Below, piece by piece: positions 31,384 to 49,732 of a DNA stretch of 64,000 nt. Source of the DNA: an uncultured Gemmatimonadota bacterium (lineage in GTDB: Bacteria; Latescibacterota; UBA2968; UBA8231); assembly GCA_903893785.1 (NCBI GenBank), contig CAITNQ010000024.1, positions 1-64,000 on the forward strand, given 5' to 3'. Made by a program: the position numbers and the translations under genes. Each line of letters starts with the position of its first letter. Position 1 is the stretch's first letter. The notes below the pieces were generated by a model that saw only the letters and a program-made list of their open reading frames with translations, searched no databases and was not told the DNA's origin.

Positions 31384-33471
31384 TTAGCCGTTCTGCCCGC
31401 GCACCTTGGCGACGATCTCTTCGGTTATGTTCCGGGGGACTTCCCGGTAACGCGAGAACTGCATGCTGAAGATCCCTCGCCCCTGTGTCAGCGACCGCAA
31501 CCGCGTTGCGTACCCGAAGGTCTCGCTCAGCGGGATGACCGCCTGAACCACCTGCGCATCAGACCTGGGGCTAATGCCCTGGATCTCGCCGCGGTGGGAG
31601 TTCAGATCGCCGACGACATCGCCCAGGTACTGCTCAGGCACGACTACCTCAAGGTCCATGATCGGTTCCATGAGGTAGGGGCCGGCCTTCTCTGCCGCGC
31701 TCTTGAAGGCCATCGACCCGGCCACCTTGAACGCCATTTCCGATGAATCCACTTCGTGGTACGACCCGTCCAGCAGCACGACCTTGATGTCCTCGACCGG
31801 GTACCCGGCCACCGGTCCGGCGCTCATGGATTCGGCAATTCCTTCGCGCACGGGATTGACGTACTCGCGCGGAATGGCGCCTCCGATGATCTCGGACTCG
31901 AACACCAAACCCGTGCCCGGTTCACCGGGTTCCATGCTGATCTCGACATGGCCGAACTGCCCCCGGCCGCCCGTTTGCCGCACGAACCGTCCGGTAGCTT
32001 CGACCTTGCGTGAGATGCCCTCTTTGTACGCTACCTGAGGACGACCGACGCTAGCCTCCACCTTGAACTCGCGGAACAGACGGTCGATGAGGATCTCAAG
32101 GTGCAACTCGCCCATGCCAGACATGATGGTCTGGCCCGTCTCGTCGTCAACCTTGACCTTGAATGTCGGATCCTCTTCGCTGAGCTTGGCCAGAGCGAGA
32201 TGCAGCTGCTCCTGGTCGGCGCGCGTCTTGGGCTCGATAGCCACGTGCACGACGGGCTCGGCAAACTCGATCTTCTCGAGAATGACACGGTCGCCCTCGT
32301 CACACAGTGTGTCGCCGGTGGTTGTGTCCTTCAACCCCACCACGGCGATGATGTCGCCCGCGCACACCTGCTTACGCTCGGTGCGATCGTTGGCATGCAT
32401 CTCGAGCAGGCGCGAGACGCGTTCGCGACGCCCGGTGGTGGCGTTGTACACGTACGACCCGGCGTTCAGGGTCCCCGAATAGACACGCACAAAGGTGAGG
32501 CGCCCCACAAACGGGTCGGTCATCACCTTAAAGGCCAGCCCCGCGAAGGGCTGCTGCTCGTCGGGATGCCGCAGGACTTCCTCGTCAGAGCCCGGACGTG
32601 TGCCCTTGACCGCACCCACATCCAGCGGCGACGGCAGGTAGTAGATCACCGCGTCAAGCAGACGCTGAACGCCCTTGTGGCGGTACGACGATCCGCATAC
32701 CACCGGGACCGCACGCAGAGCCACCGTGGCCTGGCGCAGCGCGACACGGATCTCGTCGGGACTGATACTCTCGCCTTCGAGGAACTTCTCCAGCAACCCA
32801 TCGTCGAAGTCAGCGACTGCCTCAAGCATGCGCTCCCGGTACTTGAGCGCATTCTCCTTCAGGTCAGCCGGCACATCGTTCTCAACGAAGCGCGCGCCCT
32901 GGCTGCCTTCTTCATACGTCACCGCCTTCATCTCAATCAGGTCGATGAGGCCAGTGAAGGTCTCGCCAGTGCCAATGGGGAGTTGGATGGGTACGAAGTT
33001 GCTGTGCAGCCGGTCCTCGAGCATTCCGAGGACCTTGTAGAAATCGGCTCCGTTGCGGTCCATCTTGTTGACGAAGGCGATCCGGGGGACGCGGTACTTG
33101 TCCGCCTGACGCCACACCGTCTCCGACTGGGGCTCGACGCCACCTACGGCGCAGAAGATCCCGATCGCACCGTCCAGGACGCGCAGGGAACGCTCCACCT
33201 CGGCCGTGAAGTCCACATGGCCGGGCGTATCGATAATGTTGACGCGGTGACCTTTCCATTCGCAGGCCGTGGCCGCAGACGTGATAGTGATGCCACGCTC
33301 ACGCTCCTGCACCATCCAGTCCATGGTGGTCGTACCCTCGTGGACCTCCCCCATGCGATGCAGGCGTCCTGTGTAGAACAGGATGCGCTCCGTGGTGGTG
33401 GTCTTGCCGGCGTCTATATGCGCCGCGATCCCGATGTTGCGGGTTGACTCGAGGGAGGGCCGTTCGGCCAT
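31384..33471 (-). CDS. fusA: Elongation factor G
   Basis: [43 protein letters not shown]. Confidence 0.99.
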   Translation of the reverse strand: MAERPSLESTRNIGIAAHIDAGKTTTTERILFYTGRLHRMGEVHEGTTTMDWMVQERERGITITSAATACEWKGHRVNIIDTPGHVDFTAEVERSLRVLDGAIGIFCAVGGVEPQSETVWRQADKYRVPRIAFVNKMDRNGADFYKVLGMLEDRLHSNFVPIQLPIGTGETFTGLIDLIEMKAVTYEEGSQGARFVENDVPADLKENALKYRERMLEAVADFDDGLLEKFLEGESISPDEIRVALRQATVALRAVPVVCGSSYRHKGVQRLLDAVIYYLPSPLDVGAVKGTRPGSDEEVLRHPDEQQPFAGLAFKVMTDPFVGRLTFVRVYSGTLNAGSYVYNATTGRRERVSRLLEMHANDRTERKQVCAGDIIAVVGLKDTTTGDTLCDEGDRVILEKIEFAEPVVHVAIEPKTRADQEQLHLALAKLSEEDPTFKVKVDDETGQTIMSGMGELHLEILIDRLFREFKVEASVGRPQVAYKEGISRKVEATGRFVRQTGGRGQFGHVEISMEPGEPGTGLVFESEIIGGAIPREYVNPVREGIAESMSAGPVAGYPVEDIKVVLLDGSYHEVDSSEMAFKVAGSMAFKSAAEKAGPYLMEPIMDLEVVVPEQYLGDVVGDLNSHRGEIQGISPRSDAQVVQAVIPLSETFGYATRLRSLTQGRGIFSMQFSRYREVPRNITEEIVAKVRGQNG

Positions 33472-33485
33472 GCGTCAGTTTCCGA

Positions 33486-33956
33486 TCAGAACCGGTAATG
33501 GGCGAAGGCCTTGTTGGCCTCTGCCATACGATGGACATCCTCGCGCATCCGCACTGCGGCGCCCTCGTTCTTGGAGGCCGCGATGAACTCATTGGCCAGT
33601 TTCTCGGCCATGGTGCGCTCCGACCGCTCGCGCGCGAAGCGAATCAGCCAGCGGATGGCGCGCGCCGTCCGCTCTTCGGGACGGACCTCAATCGGGACCT
33701 GATAGGTCTGCCCGCCAACCCGCCGTGACTTGACCATGACAATCGGCTTGGCGTTCTCCAGGGCTTTCTGGAATACCTCGATACCGTCGCCGCCACTGCG
33801 GTCGCCGACGAGTTCGATGGCCCGGTAGAAGATGTGCTCGGCGACGCTCTTCTTGCCTTCCTTCATGAGACTGTTCATGAAGCGCGTGGCCAAAACGTTA
33901 TGGAACTTCGGGTCCGGCAGGAGCTGCCTTTTGACGGCTTTTTTTCTGCGCGACAT
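33486..33956 (-). CDS. rpsG: 30S ribosomal protein S7
   Basis: MSRRKKAVKRQLLPDPKFHNVLATRFMNSLMKEGKKSVAEHIFYRA. Confidence 0.99.
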   Translation of the reverse strand: MSRRKKAVKRQLLPDPKFHNVLATRFMNSLMKEGKKSVAEHIFYRAIELVGDRSGGDGIEVFQKALENAKPIVMVKSRRVGGQTYQVPIEVRPEERTARAIRWLIRFARERSERTMAEKLANEFIAASKNEGAAVRMREDVHRMAEANKAFAHYRF

Positions 33957-33988
33957 AGCCTTCCTAACACGTGGGAAAAGGAATCAGC

Positions 33989-34366
33989 TCAGCCTTTCTC
34001 GGGCCTTCTCGAGCCGTACTTGGACCGTCCCTGCCGCCGTTCAGACACCCCGCTGGCATCGAGGACGCCGCGGATAATGTGATAGCGGACACCGGGGCAG
34101 TCTTTCACGCGACCGCCACGGACCAGGACGATGGAGTGTTCCTGCAGGTTGTTGCCCTCGCCCGGGATGTACGCCGTGACCTCCACGCCCGTGGTCAGGC
34201 GCACGCGCGCCATCTTCCGGAGCGCGGAATTGGGCTTCTTGGGTGTGGACGTGAAGACGCGGGTGCACACCCCACGGCGCTGCGGGCAGCGCTGGAGCGC
34301 CGGTGCATCGCTCTTCTGGCGGAACGCCTCACGGCCTTTGCGCACGAGCTGGCTGATTGTAGGCAC
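33989..34366 (-). CDS. rpsL: 30S ribosomal protein S12
   Basis: [13 protein letters not shown]...[24 protein letters not shown]. Confidence 0.99.
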   Translation of the reverse strand: MPTISQLVRKGREAFRQKSDAPALQRCPQRRGVCTRVFTSTPKKPNSALRKMARVRLTTGVEVTAYIPGEGNNLQEHSIVLVRGGRVKDCPGVRYHIIRGVLDASGVSERRQGRSKYGSRRPEKG

Positions 34367-34408
34367 TTAGTCTTCCCTCTTTTTCGGCGCAGTCACAAGT
34401 AAACTCAA

Positions 34409-34437
34409 AAACTAACCAGAGAGCCTTTGAATGTCAA
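34409..34437 (-). promoter_or_regulatory. Candidate internal sigma70 promoter for the rpsL (str) segment: TTGACA-17-TAGTTT
   Basis: -35 34432-34437, -10 34409-34414, in the rpoC-rpsL gap. Confidence 0.5.
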
Positions 34438-34457
34438 TACTTGGGCTCGATTTGGCG

Positions 34458-38552
<4,095 letters not shown>

Positions 38553-38595
38553 TGCAGCACCTCTCTTGGGAGTGTCGTTCTTCGGCTGATGGGAC

Positions 38596-42393
<3,798 letters not shown>

Positions 42394-42449
42394 GACGCAG
42401 ACTCCTTGATCGCAGGTTGGAGGCAGAAGCTGCAAAAGCCCACGGACTG

Positions 42450-42480
42450 ATTGGGCATCCACGCCCGGTGGATGCCCAAT
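42450..42480 (-). promoter_or_regulatory. Perfect 13-bp hairpin in rplL-rpoB intergenic RNA
   Basis: ATTGGGCATCCAC-GCCCG-GTGGATGCCCAAT (plus strand); no adjacent U-tract. Confidence 0.8.
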
Positions 42481-42575
42481 GCTCCATGAGCTCTTGGCAC
42501 GGTGCCTGGCAGGTCAGAACGATGGCTCCAGCACCCGTTTGACGGGGCCTCGGTCAACCCGACCCGTATTTCCAG

Positions 42576-42980
42576 TTACTTCAACTCGACCGTGGCACCA
42601 GCCTCCTGCAGGCGTCCCTGGATCTCCTCGGCCTCCTGCTTGGTGCAACCCTCTTTGACCGGCTTGGGCGCTTCGTCAACCAGGGCCTTGGCTTCTTTCA
42701 GGCCCAGGTTGGTGATTTCGCGCACAACCTTGATGACCTGGATCTTCTTCTCGCCCGAACCGGTCAGGATCACATCGAAGGTGTCCTTCTCGACCGCGGC
42801 TTCCTGAGCGGCGCCACCGGCAGCCGGCATCATACCAGCCATCATCACCGGAGCAGCGGCCGACACGCCGAACTTGTCTTCCATGGCTTTCACCAGCTCA
42901 GCCAGCTCGAGCACGGTGAGGGCGCCGATTTTCTCGATGATCTCGGCGAGCTTGGCGCTGACGTTGGTTCCTTCGCTCAT
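42576..42980 (-). CDS. rplL: 50S ribosomal protein L7/L12
   Basis: [24 protein letters not shown]...[35 protein letters not shown]. Confidence 0.99.
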   Translation of the reverse strand: MSEGTNVSAKLAEIIEKIGALTVLELAELVKAMEDKFGVSAAAPVMMAGMMPAAGGAAQEAAVEKDTFDVILTGSGEKKIQVIKVVREITNLGLKEAKALVDEAPKPVKEGCTKQEAEEIQGRLQEAGATVELK

Positions 42981-43034
42981 TGCTTTCTGAACCTCCTGAA
43001 GTGCCCGGAATCCCTGGGCCGGTTAAATGAAATC

Positions 43035-43601
43035 TCAGGCTTCGACGGCAGCAGCGCCCTCGTCGGCAGCCGACTCACCGGACTGCTCACGCCGCTGCTG
43101 TTCCAAGGCTGCAACGGTACCGACGAGACCCCGAATCAGACCGCTCAGCACCGAAACCATACCATAGAGCGGCGCCTGCACGCCGCGTGCCACACTGGCC
43201 AGCAGTACGTCACGGGGCGGCAACTTGGCCAGCACCTTGACCTGCTCGCCGGAGATGACGTGCTGATCGACGACACCGGTTTTGATCGCCAGCTTGCCGC
43301 CCGCATCGGCGAAGTCCTGAAGGATCTTCGCCGCCGCCACCGGATCGCCTTTGGTGAAGGCCATCGCCGTGGGCCCCACCAGGAAACCGTCCAAGCCGCT
43401 GATGCCTGCCTCGCGCGCGGCGCGACGCGCCAGGCGATTCTTGACGACCTGGTACTCCACCTCGGCCTGGCGCAGTTTGCTGCGCAGGTTGGTGACCGCG
43501 GCGACGTCGATTCCGGTGTAATCGGCCAGGTAGATGGCCGTCGCTCCTGTCATGAGCGCGGTCAGCTCCTCGACCTTGGCAACCTTCTCTTCAGTAGGCA
43601 T
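43035..43601 (-). CDS. rplJ: 50S ribosomal protein L10
   Basis: MPTEEKVAKVEELTALMTGATAIYLADYTGIDVAAVTNLRSKLRQAEVEYQVVKNRLA. Confidence 0.98.
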   Translation of the reverse strand: MPTEEKVAKVEELTALMTGATAIYLADYTGIDVAAVTNLRSKLRQAEVEYQVVKNRLARRAAREAGISGLDGFLVGPTAMAFTKGDPVAAAKILQDFADAGGKLAIKTGVVDQHVISGEQVKVLAKLPPRDVLLASVARGVQAPLYGMVSVLSGLIRGLVGTVAALEQQRREQSGESAADEGAAAVEA

Positions 43602-43630
43602 GCATTTGTCCTCAGCGTGGGCCGAATGGC

Positions 43631-44332
43631 CTACGCGACCATGAGTTCAGCGCGATCGATCTTGACTCCGGGGCTCATGGCCGTGGAGATGACCGCTTTC
43701 TTGATGTACTGGCCCTTCGCCGCCGCAGGCCGGGCGCGCACGATGGCTTCGGTGAACGCCCTGGCGTTGTCGATCAACGCCGCATCGTCAAACGACAACC
43801 GTCCGATCGGCGCTTGAGCGTTGCTGCCCGATTTGGAGTCCGCCCGATACTCCACACGCCCCGCTTTGGCTTCGCGCACCACCCTGCCGACCTCGCGCGT
43901 CACCGTGCCAGTACGCGGGTTGGGCATCAGACCGCGGGGACCCAGGATGCGACCCAACTTACCCACCTGGCCCATCATGTCCGGCGACGCAATGACCAGG
44001 TCGAAATCAAGCCACCCGCCCTGGATCCGTTCCACCACATCGGCAGCTCCGACGTAGTCGGCGCCCGCTTCACGGGCTTCCTGCTCGAGCTCGCCCTGGG
44101 TGATGACGAGCACGCGCACTTCCTTGCCCGTGCCGTGCGGCAACATGACGGTGCCGCGGACGATCTGATCTGCCTGCCGACCGTCGATGCCCAGATTGAT
44201 GGCCAGTTCGACCGTCTCGTCGAACTTCCGGCTCGGAAAAGACTTCAGCAGTTTGACTGCCTCGGCCCAGCTATAGTCCTTGGTGCGGTCGTACTGCTCC
44301 AGTGCCTGCTCGTACTTCTTGCTCCTGGCCAT
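43631..44332 (-). CDS. rplA: 50S ribosomal protein L1
   Basis: [46 protein letters not shown]. Confidence 0.99.
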   Translation of the reverse strand: MARSKKYEQALEQYDRTKDYSWAEAVKLLKSFPSRKFDETVELAINLGIDGRQADQIVRGTVMLPHGTGKEVRVLVITQGELEQEAREAGADYVGAADVVERIQGGWLDFDLVIASPDMMGQVGKLGRILGPRGLMPNPRTGTVTREVGRVVREAKAGRVEYRADSKSGSNAQAPIGRLSFDDAALIDNARAFTEAIVRARPAAAKGQYIKKAVISTAMSPGVKIDRAELMVA

Positions 44333-44344
44333 CGTCGGCTTCCC

Positions 44345-44770
44345 TTATGACTCGACCGTGATACCCATGCTGCGAGCCGTGCCGGCGACCATCGCCATGG
44401 CCGCCTCGACACTCCCGGCATTGAGATCGGGCATCTTCTGCTCTGCGATTTCGCGCACCTGCTTGATGGTCACGCGGCCAACCTTGTCGCGGTTGGGCGT
44501 CCCGGACCCCTTGTCCACGCCCGCGGCACGCCGGAGCAGGATGGCCGCCGGCGGCGTCTTGGTGATGAAGGTGAAGGATCGGTCGGCGTAGACCGTGATA
44601 ATGACCGGAATGATCAACCCTTCGCGGTCTTGGGTCTGGGCGTTGAACGACCGGCAGAACTCCATGATATTCACGCCATGCTGACCCAGGGCCGGGCCGA
44701 CCGGCGGCGTCGGATTGGCTTTTCCGGCAGGTACCTGGAGTTTGACGCTGGCAACAACCTTCTTAGCCAT
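44345..44770 (-). CDS. rplK: 50S ribosomal protein L11
   Basis: [37 protein letters not shown]. Confidence 0.99.
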   Translation of the reverse strand: MAKKVVASVKLQVPAGKANPTPPVGPALGQHGVNIMEFCRSFNAQTQDREGLIIPVIITVYADRSFTFITKTPPAAILLRRAAGVDKGSGTPNRDKVGRVTIKQVREIAEQKMPDLNAGSVEAAMAMVAGTARSMGITVES

Positions 44771-44809
44771 TGGGCGTTTACCTCAGGGACGGAGTAGACG
44801 AAACGGGCT

Positions 44810-45355
44810 TCAGGACTGGGGAGGTTCGACTGGAACCACCTGGAGCACATCCAACTCCACCGGTGTCCCCCGTCCGAAAATACTGACCACGATGTTAAGC
44901 CGGCGCTTCTCCGGGATGACCTCCTGCACGGTGCCGATGAAGTCCTTGAACGGACCGTCGTTGACCTTCACCTGGTCGCCCACGGAGAACGGAATGACCT
45001 CTACCTGGGTGTCGCGCTTCCGCTCGATGTGCCCCAGAATGTGGTCGACCTCGTCCTGGCGGAGCGGTTGAGGCTTGCGGGCAGGACCAACGAAATTGGT
45101 GACCCCCGGTATGTTGGTCACCAAGTGCCAGGCGTCCTTGGTCATCTCCATCTCAACCAGGACATAGCTGGGCAGGAAGCGCCTCTTGCTGACCGTTTTC
45201 TTGCCGGCCCGCAGTTCGACTACCTCCTCTGTCGGCACGACGACCCGCGAGATCGCGCCCTTGGCGGCTTGGGACTCGACCAGGCTCTGCAGATAGGTTC
45301 GGACCTTGTTCTCGTGGCCCGAATAGGTATGCAGGGCATACCAATGTTTTTCCAT
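44810..45355 (-). CDS. nusG: Transcription antitermination protein NusG
   Basis: HWYALHTYSGHENKVRTYLQ; C-terminal KOW: FSVGDQVKVNDGPFKDFIGTVQEVIPEKRRLNIVVSIFGRGTPVELD. Confidence 0.99.
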   Translation of the reverse strand: MEKHWYALHTYSGHENKVRTYLQSLVESQAAKGAISRVVVPTEEVVELRAGKKTVSKRRFLPSYVLVEMEMTKDAWHLVTNIPGVTNFVGPARKPQPLRQDEVDHILGHIERKRDTQVEVIPFSVGDQVKVNDGPFKDFIGTVQEVIPEKRRLNIVVSIFGRGTPVELDVLQVVPVEPPQS

Positions 45356-45450
45356 GGTCTCAGTCCAATACGCAGCGTAGGGCAGAAAAGCAGACCGCCA
45401 CCGTGGGAACCCCGGGGGCCGGCAGAGCAGAATCCCGGGCAGGCGGCGCG

Positions 45451-45639
45451 TCAGGACCCGAGGAGCACCCTCCAGACGAGGGAGATCAGCAAGTCGAACA
45501 TTCCGATGAAAAGGGCGAACGCGATCGAGAAGACCAGAACCACGCTGGTGGAACCCACCAGCTCATCGCGTGTCGGCCAGCTGACCCGGCCGAACTCGGT
45601 CCTGACGTCTTTGACGAAAGTCGTGACTTTCTCCCACAT
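45451..45639 (-). CDS. secE: Preprotein translocase subunit SecE
   Basis: MWEKVTTFVKDVRTEFGRVSWPTRDELVGSTSVVLVFSIAFALFIGMFDLLISLVWRVLL. Confidence 0.96.
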   Translation of the reverse strand: MWEKVTTFVKDVRTEFGRVSWPTRDELVGSTSVVLVFSIAFALFIGMFDLLISLVWRVLLGS

Positions 45640-45693
45640 CCCCGGTCCACGTCCTGATTGCGATGCCGTAGTTGGCCGTGCGCGTTCGGAATC

Positions 45694-45769
45694 TGGCAGG
45701 TCTGACAGGACTCGAACCTGCAACCCCCGGTTTTGGAGACCGGTGCTCTACCACTTGAGCTACAGACCT
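45694..45769 (-). tRNA. tRNA-Trp (CCA anticodon)
   Basis: AGGTCTGTAGCTCAAGTGGTAGAGCACCGGTCTCCAAAACCGGGGGTTGCAGGTTCGAGTCCTGTCAGACCTGCCA; cloverleaf, encoded CCA. Confidence 0.97.
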
Positions 45770-45783
45770 ACCCGAATACCGGA

Positions 45784-45936
45784 CTACCGGGTTTCCTTGT
45801 GCGCCGTATGCTTGTGGCAGAAGCGGCAGTATTTCTTGTACTCGACCCGGGCGGGGTGCAACCGCCGGTTCTTGGTGGCCGTGTAGTTGCGCTGACTACA
45901 CGTGCCGCACTCAAGCGTGATCTGCTCTCGTGGCAT
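45784..45936 (-). CDS. rpmG: 50S ribosomal protein L33, zinc form (absent from ORF track)
   Basis: [50 protein letters not shown], 50 aa. Confidence 0.97.
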   Translation of the reverse strand: MPREQITLECGTCSQRNYTATKNRRLHPARVEYKKYCRFCHKHTAHKETR

Positions 45937-45972
45937 CTCGCCTCACTGCGCCGTGGGAAAAGCGAAGAAAAA

Positions 45973-46048
<76 letters not shown>

Positions 46049-46082
46049 CCCCGAAACCTCTGGGAAGCGCTGGTGCAAACTC

Positions 46083-46159
46083 TGGAGCGGGAAACGGGAT
46101 TCGAACCCGCGACATCGAGCTTGGAAGGCTCGCGCTCTAGCCAACTGAGCTATTCCCGC
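46083..46159 (-). tRNA. tRNA-Gly (TCC anticodon)
   Basis: GCGGGAATAGCTCAGTTGGCTAGAGCGCGAGCCTTCCAAGCTCGATGTCGCGGGTTCGAATCCCGTTTCCCGCTCCA. Confidence 0.97.
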
Positions 46160-46206
46160 CGTCGCTCCCCGTTCCGTTACACTGACCGCCAACTCATAGA
46201 CTGGTA

Positions 46207-46235
46207 ATATTACGCCCCTACCAATGTTCTGTCAA
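46207..46235 (-). promoter_or_regulatory. Consensus sigma70 promoter TTGACA-17-TAATAT
   Basis: -35 46230-46235, -10 46207-46212, upstream of tRNA-Gly. Confidence 0.88.
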
Positions 46236-46495
46236 GGGGTTGGGAACGAAGAATGAACCGGGCCATTGAGCGCCCGCCGCCCCACCGACCTGCCGGGTTT
46301 GTCAGTGGCCGCCGGGTGCCGGCCCCGACCCCAGCCCTCGGCAGGGCAAGGACGCGCGCGCCGGCAGCCGGGGGGGCCTCGGCAACGGCCTTCAGAGCCC
46401 CGAGTCGCCACACCCGGCCGGGGCCGCGATGCCGGCACAACGCGGGGCGGCCGCCCTCAAGGGGTGACCGCCCCACCATCAGGTAACGGATGGAC

Positions 46496-46900
46496 TCAGG
46501 CCGTCCGTCGGGCCGTGCGCTCGCGGTCGGCCAACCGCGGCAGGTAATACTCGGTCATGTAGTGCCGTTTGCAGTACCCGCGCGACGAATGCTTCTCGCT
46601 GCACCCGGGCACCTGACACGCCTTCCGGCCATAGACCCGCTCCCGCTCCGGGGTCAGACGGCCATACCGGCGCGTCTGCTGGTAATGCCTGAAACACAGA
46701 CCCTTGGCGATCTGCGGCTCCTGGCAGCCGTCGACGAGACAGTGGCCGCCCCGGCGCCGGTACTCACGCTCCGGCGTCAGGCGCCCGTGACGCCGCACCT
46801 GCTGGTAGTGACGCGGACAGTATCCGGCCGTTCGGGCTTCGCGCTCGCAGCCGTCGGCCCGACATACCGACCGCCACACGGCTTGCACAACCTTTTCCAT
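46496..46900 (-). CDS. Small protein with three C-x4-C-x9-C-x2-H zinc-knuckle repeats
   Basis: CRADGCEREARTAGYCPRHYQQVRRHGRLTPERE / CLVDGCQEPQIAKGLCFRHYQQTRRYGRLTPERE / CQVPGCSEKHSSRGYCKRHY. Confidence 0.82.
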   Translation of the reverse strand: MEKVVQAVWRSVCRADGCEREARTAGYCPRHYQQVRRHGRLTPEREYRRRGGHCLVDGCQEPQIAKGLCFRHYQQTRRYGRLTPERERVYGRKACQVPGCSEKHSSRGYCKRHYMTEYYLPRLADRERTARRTA

Positions 46901-46950
46901 GGCAGCACCTCTGCAGTAACCGGCGAATCACAGTTCTAACCCCGGTTGCC

Positions 46951-46966
46951 GCAAAAAAGGTGCCAA
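46951..46966 (-). promoter_or_regulatory. sigma54 (-24/-12) promoter TTGGCACCTTTTTTGC
   Basis: GG-N10-GC spacing, matches consensus TTGGCAC-N5-TTGC; about 50 bp upstream of zinc-knuckle ATG. Confidence 0.78.
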
Positions 46967-47214
46967 TAATCAGGAGAGCCCGGTGCATCACGGCCTTCCG
47001 GCCGGCTTTGGCCGGCGCCAGCGCGCCCGATCGCGGCCGGCGCGGTCGCCTCGGCCACGCGACCGGCCCGGATCCCCCCCCGGCCCGGAACCCGCCCTCG
47101 GCATCGCGTTGCCACTGTATGGAGACTTCGTCTCATGTGTGACACACACACGACCTGCCCGCAATATGGCAATTCATTGCCGTAGAATGAGTTGGGGTCC
47201 AGTTAAAGACCTTT

Positions 47215-49614
47215 TCATAAATGAGACTGGAGTCGCATTTGTGACACTTCAGTCAGTAACCCCAAACGGCGCAGGCGCCGGTACAGTGTGGCGCGGCTGA
47301 CCCCCAGGAGCTGCGCGGCTTCCGCCACGTCACCGGCGCGCGCCCGGAGGGCCTCGACGACCACTTTGCGGGTGGATTCCTCGTGGTCCCACTGGGCGCG
47401 TTCGAAAGCCCCAAGACGGACCCCGCCAGCTTCGTCCCGCGGCCGCAGCAGATCATCTCGCAATCGGGCCGGCAGGTCCTCCCACCCGATCACCCGGCCC
47501 TTCACCATGGCCACGGCATGCTCGATGGCGTTCTCCAATTCGCGCACATTGCCCGGCCAGGCGTAATCGCTCAAACGCGCCATCACCTCTTCGGCGACCG
47601 CTTCAACGATCTTGCCGTTGCGTTCGGCGAAGCTGCGCCGGAAACGGTCGACGAAGAGGGGGACATCACCGGACCGCTCGCGCAACGGGGGGATCTCCAG
47701 CGTGATGACATTGATCCGGTACAGCAGGTCGCGGCGGAAACGTCCCTCGTCAACGGCGCGCTGGAGATCGCGGTTGGTCGCCGCCATCAGCCGGCAGTTG
47801 ATCGGGATGGTGTGATCACCGCCGACGCGGACGATAGCTTTCTCCTGCAGCACGCGGAGCAGCTTGACCTGGACCTCGAGGGGCACGTCGCCGATCTCGT
47901 CGAGGAACAGCGAACCACCACTGGCCAGCTCGAATTTGCCCAGGCGGCCCTTACGGCTGGCGCCGGTGAAGGCTCCCTCGACATAGCCGAACAGCTCGCT
48001 CTCGATCAGGTCGCGGGGCATGGCAGCGCAGTTTACCGCCAGGAACGGGCCTTCCGAAAAGGCACTTGCATTGTGGATGGACTGGGCGAAAACCTCCTTG
48101 CCGGTGCCGGTCTCCCCCTGAATGAGGATGTTCGAGCCCGTGCCGGCGGCGATGCGCGCCAGTTCCTTGGTCTTCTCGATGGCGGCACTGGCGCCGACGA
48201 TGTCGTCAAAGACAAAAGTGCGCTGGGTGCCGATCACCCGGTTGACCAACCGGCCCACCTCGCCCATCTCGCGGAAAGTCAACACCGCGCCGAGAGGCCC
48301 GCGGCCGGTGCCATGGATCGGCTGCAGGTTGGCCATGGCGGCCACTCGCCCTGCAGACGTGCGCAGGCTGACAACGCGGTTGCTGAACTGGCCGCCGGTC
48401 TCGAGCCACTCGCGCAGCGGTGGTTTGTCCTCGACCAAGTCACCGATGTCCGGCCGGCGCACGGGGCGCTCGGACCAGCCGAAAACGCGCCGCGCCACCG
48501 CGTTCACCTCGACCACGGCGCCGTCGCCGTCGATGGCCAGCAAGCCGTCGGAAATGGACTGCAGGAGGGCCTGCGAGCGGTTGTACAGGCGCCGCAGTTC
48601 CTCGGCCTGCTGTTTCTCGGTCCGCACCAGATCCTGCAGGCGCACAGTCAGGCGAATGTCTTCGATCTCGGCGGCGATCTGGCTCGACAGGGCGAACAGC
48701 ATGTTGAGGTCGTCCAGATCGAACAGCCGCTTACGGCCGCCGTCGGGCTCCACCTTGTCGAACAGCGCCAGGGTACCCACCACGCGCTCCTCGACCACCA
48801 ACGGCACGCAGAGGACCGATGAACCGCCCTCTCCCAGATCGCGAATGGTGCGTACGTCGTCAATCATGACCGGTTCGCCGGTAGCGGCGACGAACTCGGC
48901 AATCCGTTTCTCGTAGCGCGTGTCGAAGGGCGTCTCAGCGTCGGTGACCATGGTCGCCATAGCCAGCGAGCCGTCCTCGACGACCAGCCGCACCGCCGAT
49001 CCCTTGGCGTTAAGCGCCTCTGCCGCCTTGGCAGCGATCAACTCGAGCGTCTCGTCCAGGCCGAGACCGGAATTCATCGCCTGCCCCAGCTCGTTCAGCG
49101 CCTGCACCTCGCTGGTCCGGCGCTGCAGCATTTCGTGACGCTGGATCGAACGCATCAAGGCGGTGAGCAGACGGGGTATGGTCTGCTCGAACAGGGCCAT
49201 CTCTTCGGCCGCGAAAACGCGGCCACTGTGATCGCCCAAGGTGCAGACACCCAACAGCTGCCCGCGGTCGGCGAACGGGAAGGCGGCAAGGCTGCGGCCG
49301 ACATCGGCCGGGTCCGAGTTGAGCGGGTGGGTCCGCGAGACCTGGAGGGGGCGGCCGTGGCGAGCGGCCAGCCCGGCCACGCCCTGCCCGACGCGCAGGC
49401 GCTCCTCGACCTGGCAGGCATCGCCGGCCACGGCGCGGCGCACCAGTTCGGCCGAGCTCTGACGCCACAGATAGACGGCGCAGAACTCCACTGCCAGACG
49501 CCGGCGGAGCACCTCGGCCAGAGCGGCCAAGCCCTCAGGCAGGGGCGGCGGCTCGACGATCAGGTCGAGGACCTCCCGGCACAGATCCGCCTCGGCGTTC
49601 TGGATTTCGGTCAT
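47215..49614 (-). CDS. sigma54-dependent transcriptional activator with GAF and PAS domains
   Basis: GAF-like region, PAS-like [52 protein letters not shown], Fis-type [29 protein letters not shown]. Confidence 0.94.
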   Translation of the reverse strand: MTEIQNAEADLCREVLDLIVEPPPLPEGLAALAEVLRRRLAVEFCAVYLWRQSSAELVRRAVAGDACQVEERLRVGQGVAGLAARHGRPLQVSRTHPLNSDPADVGRSLAAFPFADRGQLLGVCTLGDHSGRVFAAEEMALFEQTIPRLLTALMRSIQRHEMLQRRTSEVQALNELGQAMNSGLGLDETLELIAAKAAEALNAKGSAVRLVVEDGSLAMATMVTDAETPFDTRYEKRIAEFVAATGEPVMIDDVRTIRDLGEGGSSVLCVPLVVEERVVGTLALFDKVEPDGGRKRLFDLDDLNMLFALSSQIAAEIEDIRLTVRLQDLVRTEKQQAEELRRLYNRSQALLQSISDGLLAIDGDGAVVEVNAVARRVFGWSERPVRRPDIGDLVEDKPPLREWLETGGQFSNRVVSLRTSAGRVAAMANLQPIHGTGRGPLGAVLTFREMGEVGRLVNRVIGTQRTFVFDDIVGASAAIEKTKELARIAAGTGSNILIQGETGTGKEVFAQSIHNASAFSEGPFLAVNCAAMPRDLIESELFGYVEGAFTGASRKGRLGKFELASGGSLFLDEIGDVPLEVQVKLLRVLQEKAIVRVGGDHTIPINCRLMAATNRDLQRAVDEGRFRRDLLYRINVITLEIPPLRERSGDVPLFVDRFRRSFAERNGKIVEAVAEEVMARLSDYAWPGNVRELENAIEHAVAMVKGRVIGWEDLPARLRDDLLRPRDEAGGVRLGAFERAQWDHEESTRKVVVEALRARAGDVAEAAQLLGVSRATLYRRLRRLGLLTEVSQMRLQSHL

Positions 49615-49732
49615 GGTCGCGCGTCCCGCGAGGGCGCGGCGGGCCGGCGCAGCGCCCGCACCCCCGGAAAAGACAACTCCCGGCTGGCCTGGCGGCCCCG
49701 GGAGTTCGCCAGCCAATCAGGGCCGCGGCCGG

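Noticed and set aside
32101-33447. 448-aa plus-strand ORF antisense to fusA
   Set aside because: Shadow ORF of EF-G
42394-42462. rpoB start at 42462 in ORF track
   Set aside because: Start falls inside the rplL-rpoB hairpin; conserved N-terminus begins near TTG 42393 with an SD
47383-48822. 479-aa plus-strand ORF antisense to the sigma54 activator
   Set aside because: Shadow ORF; the minus strand carries all AAA+ motifs
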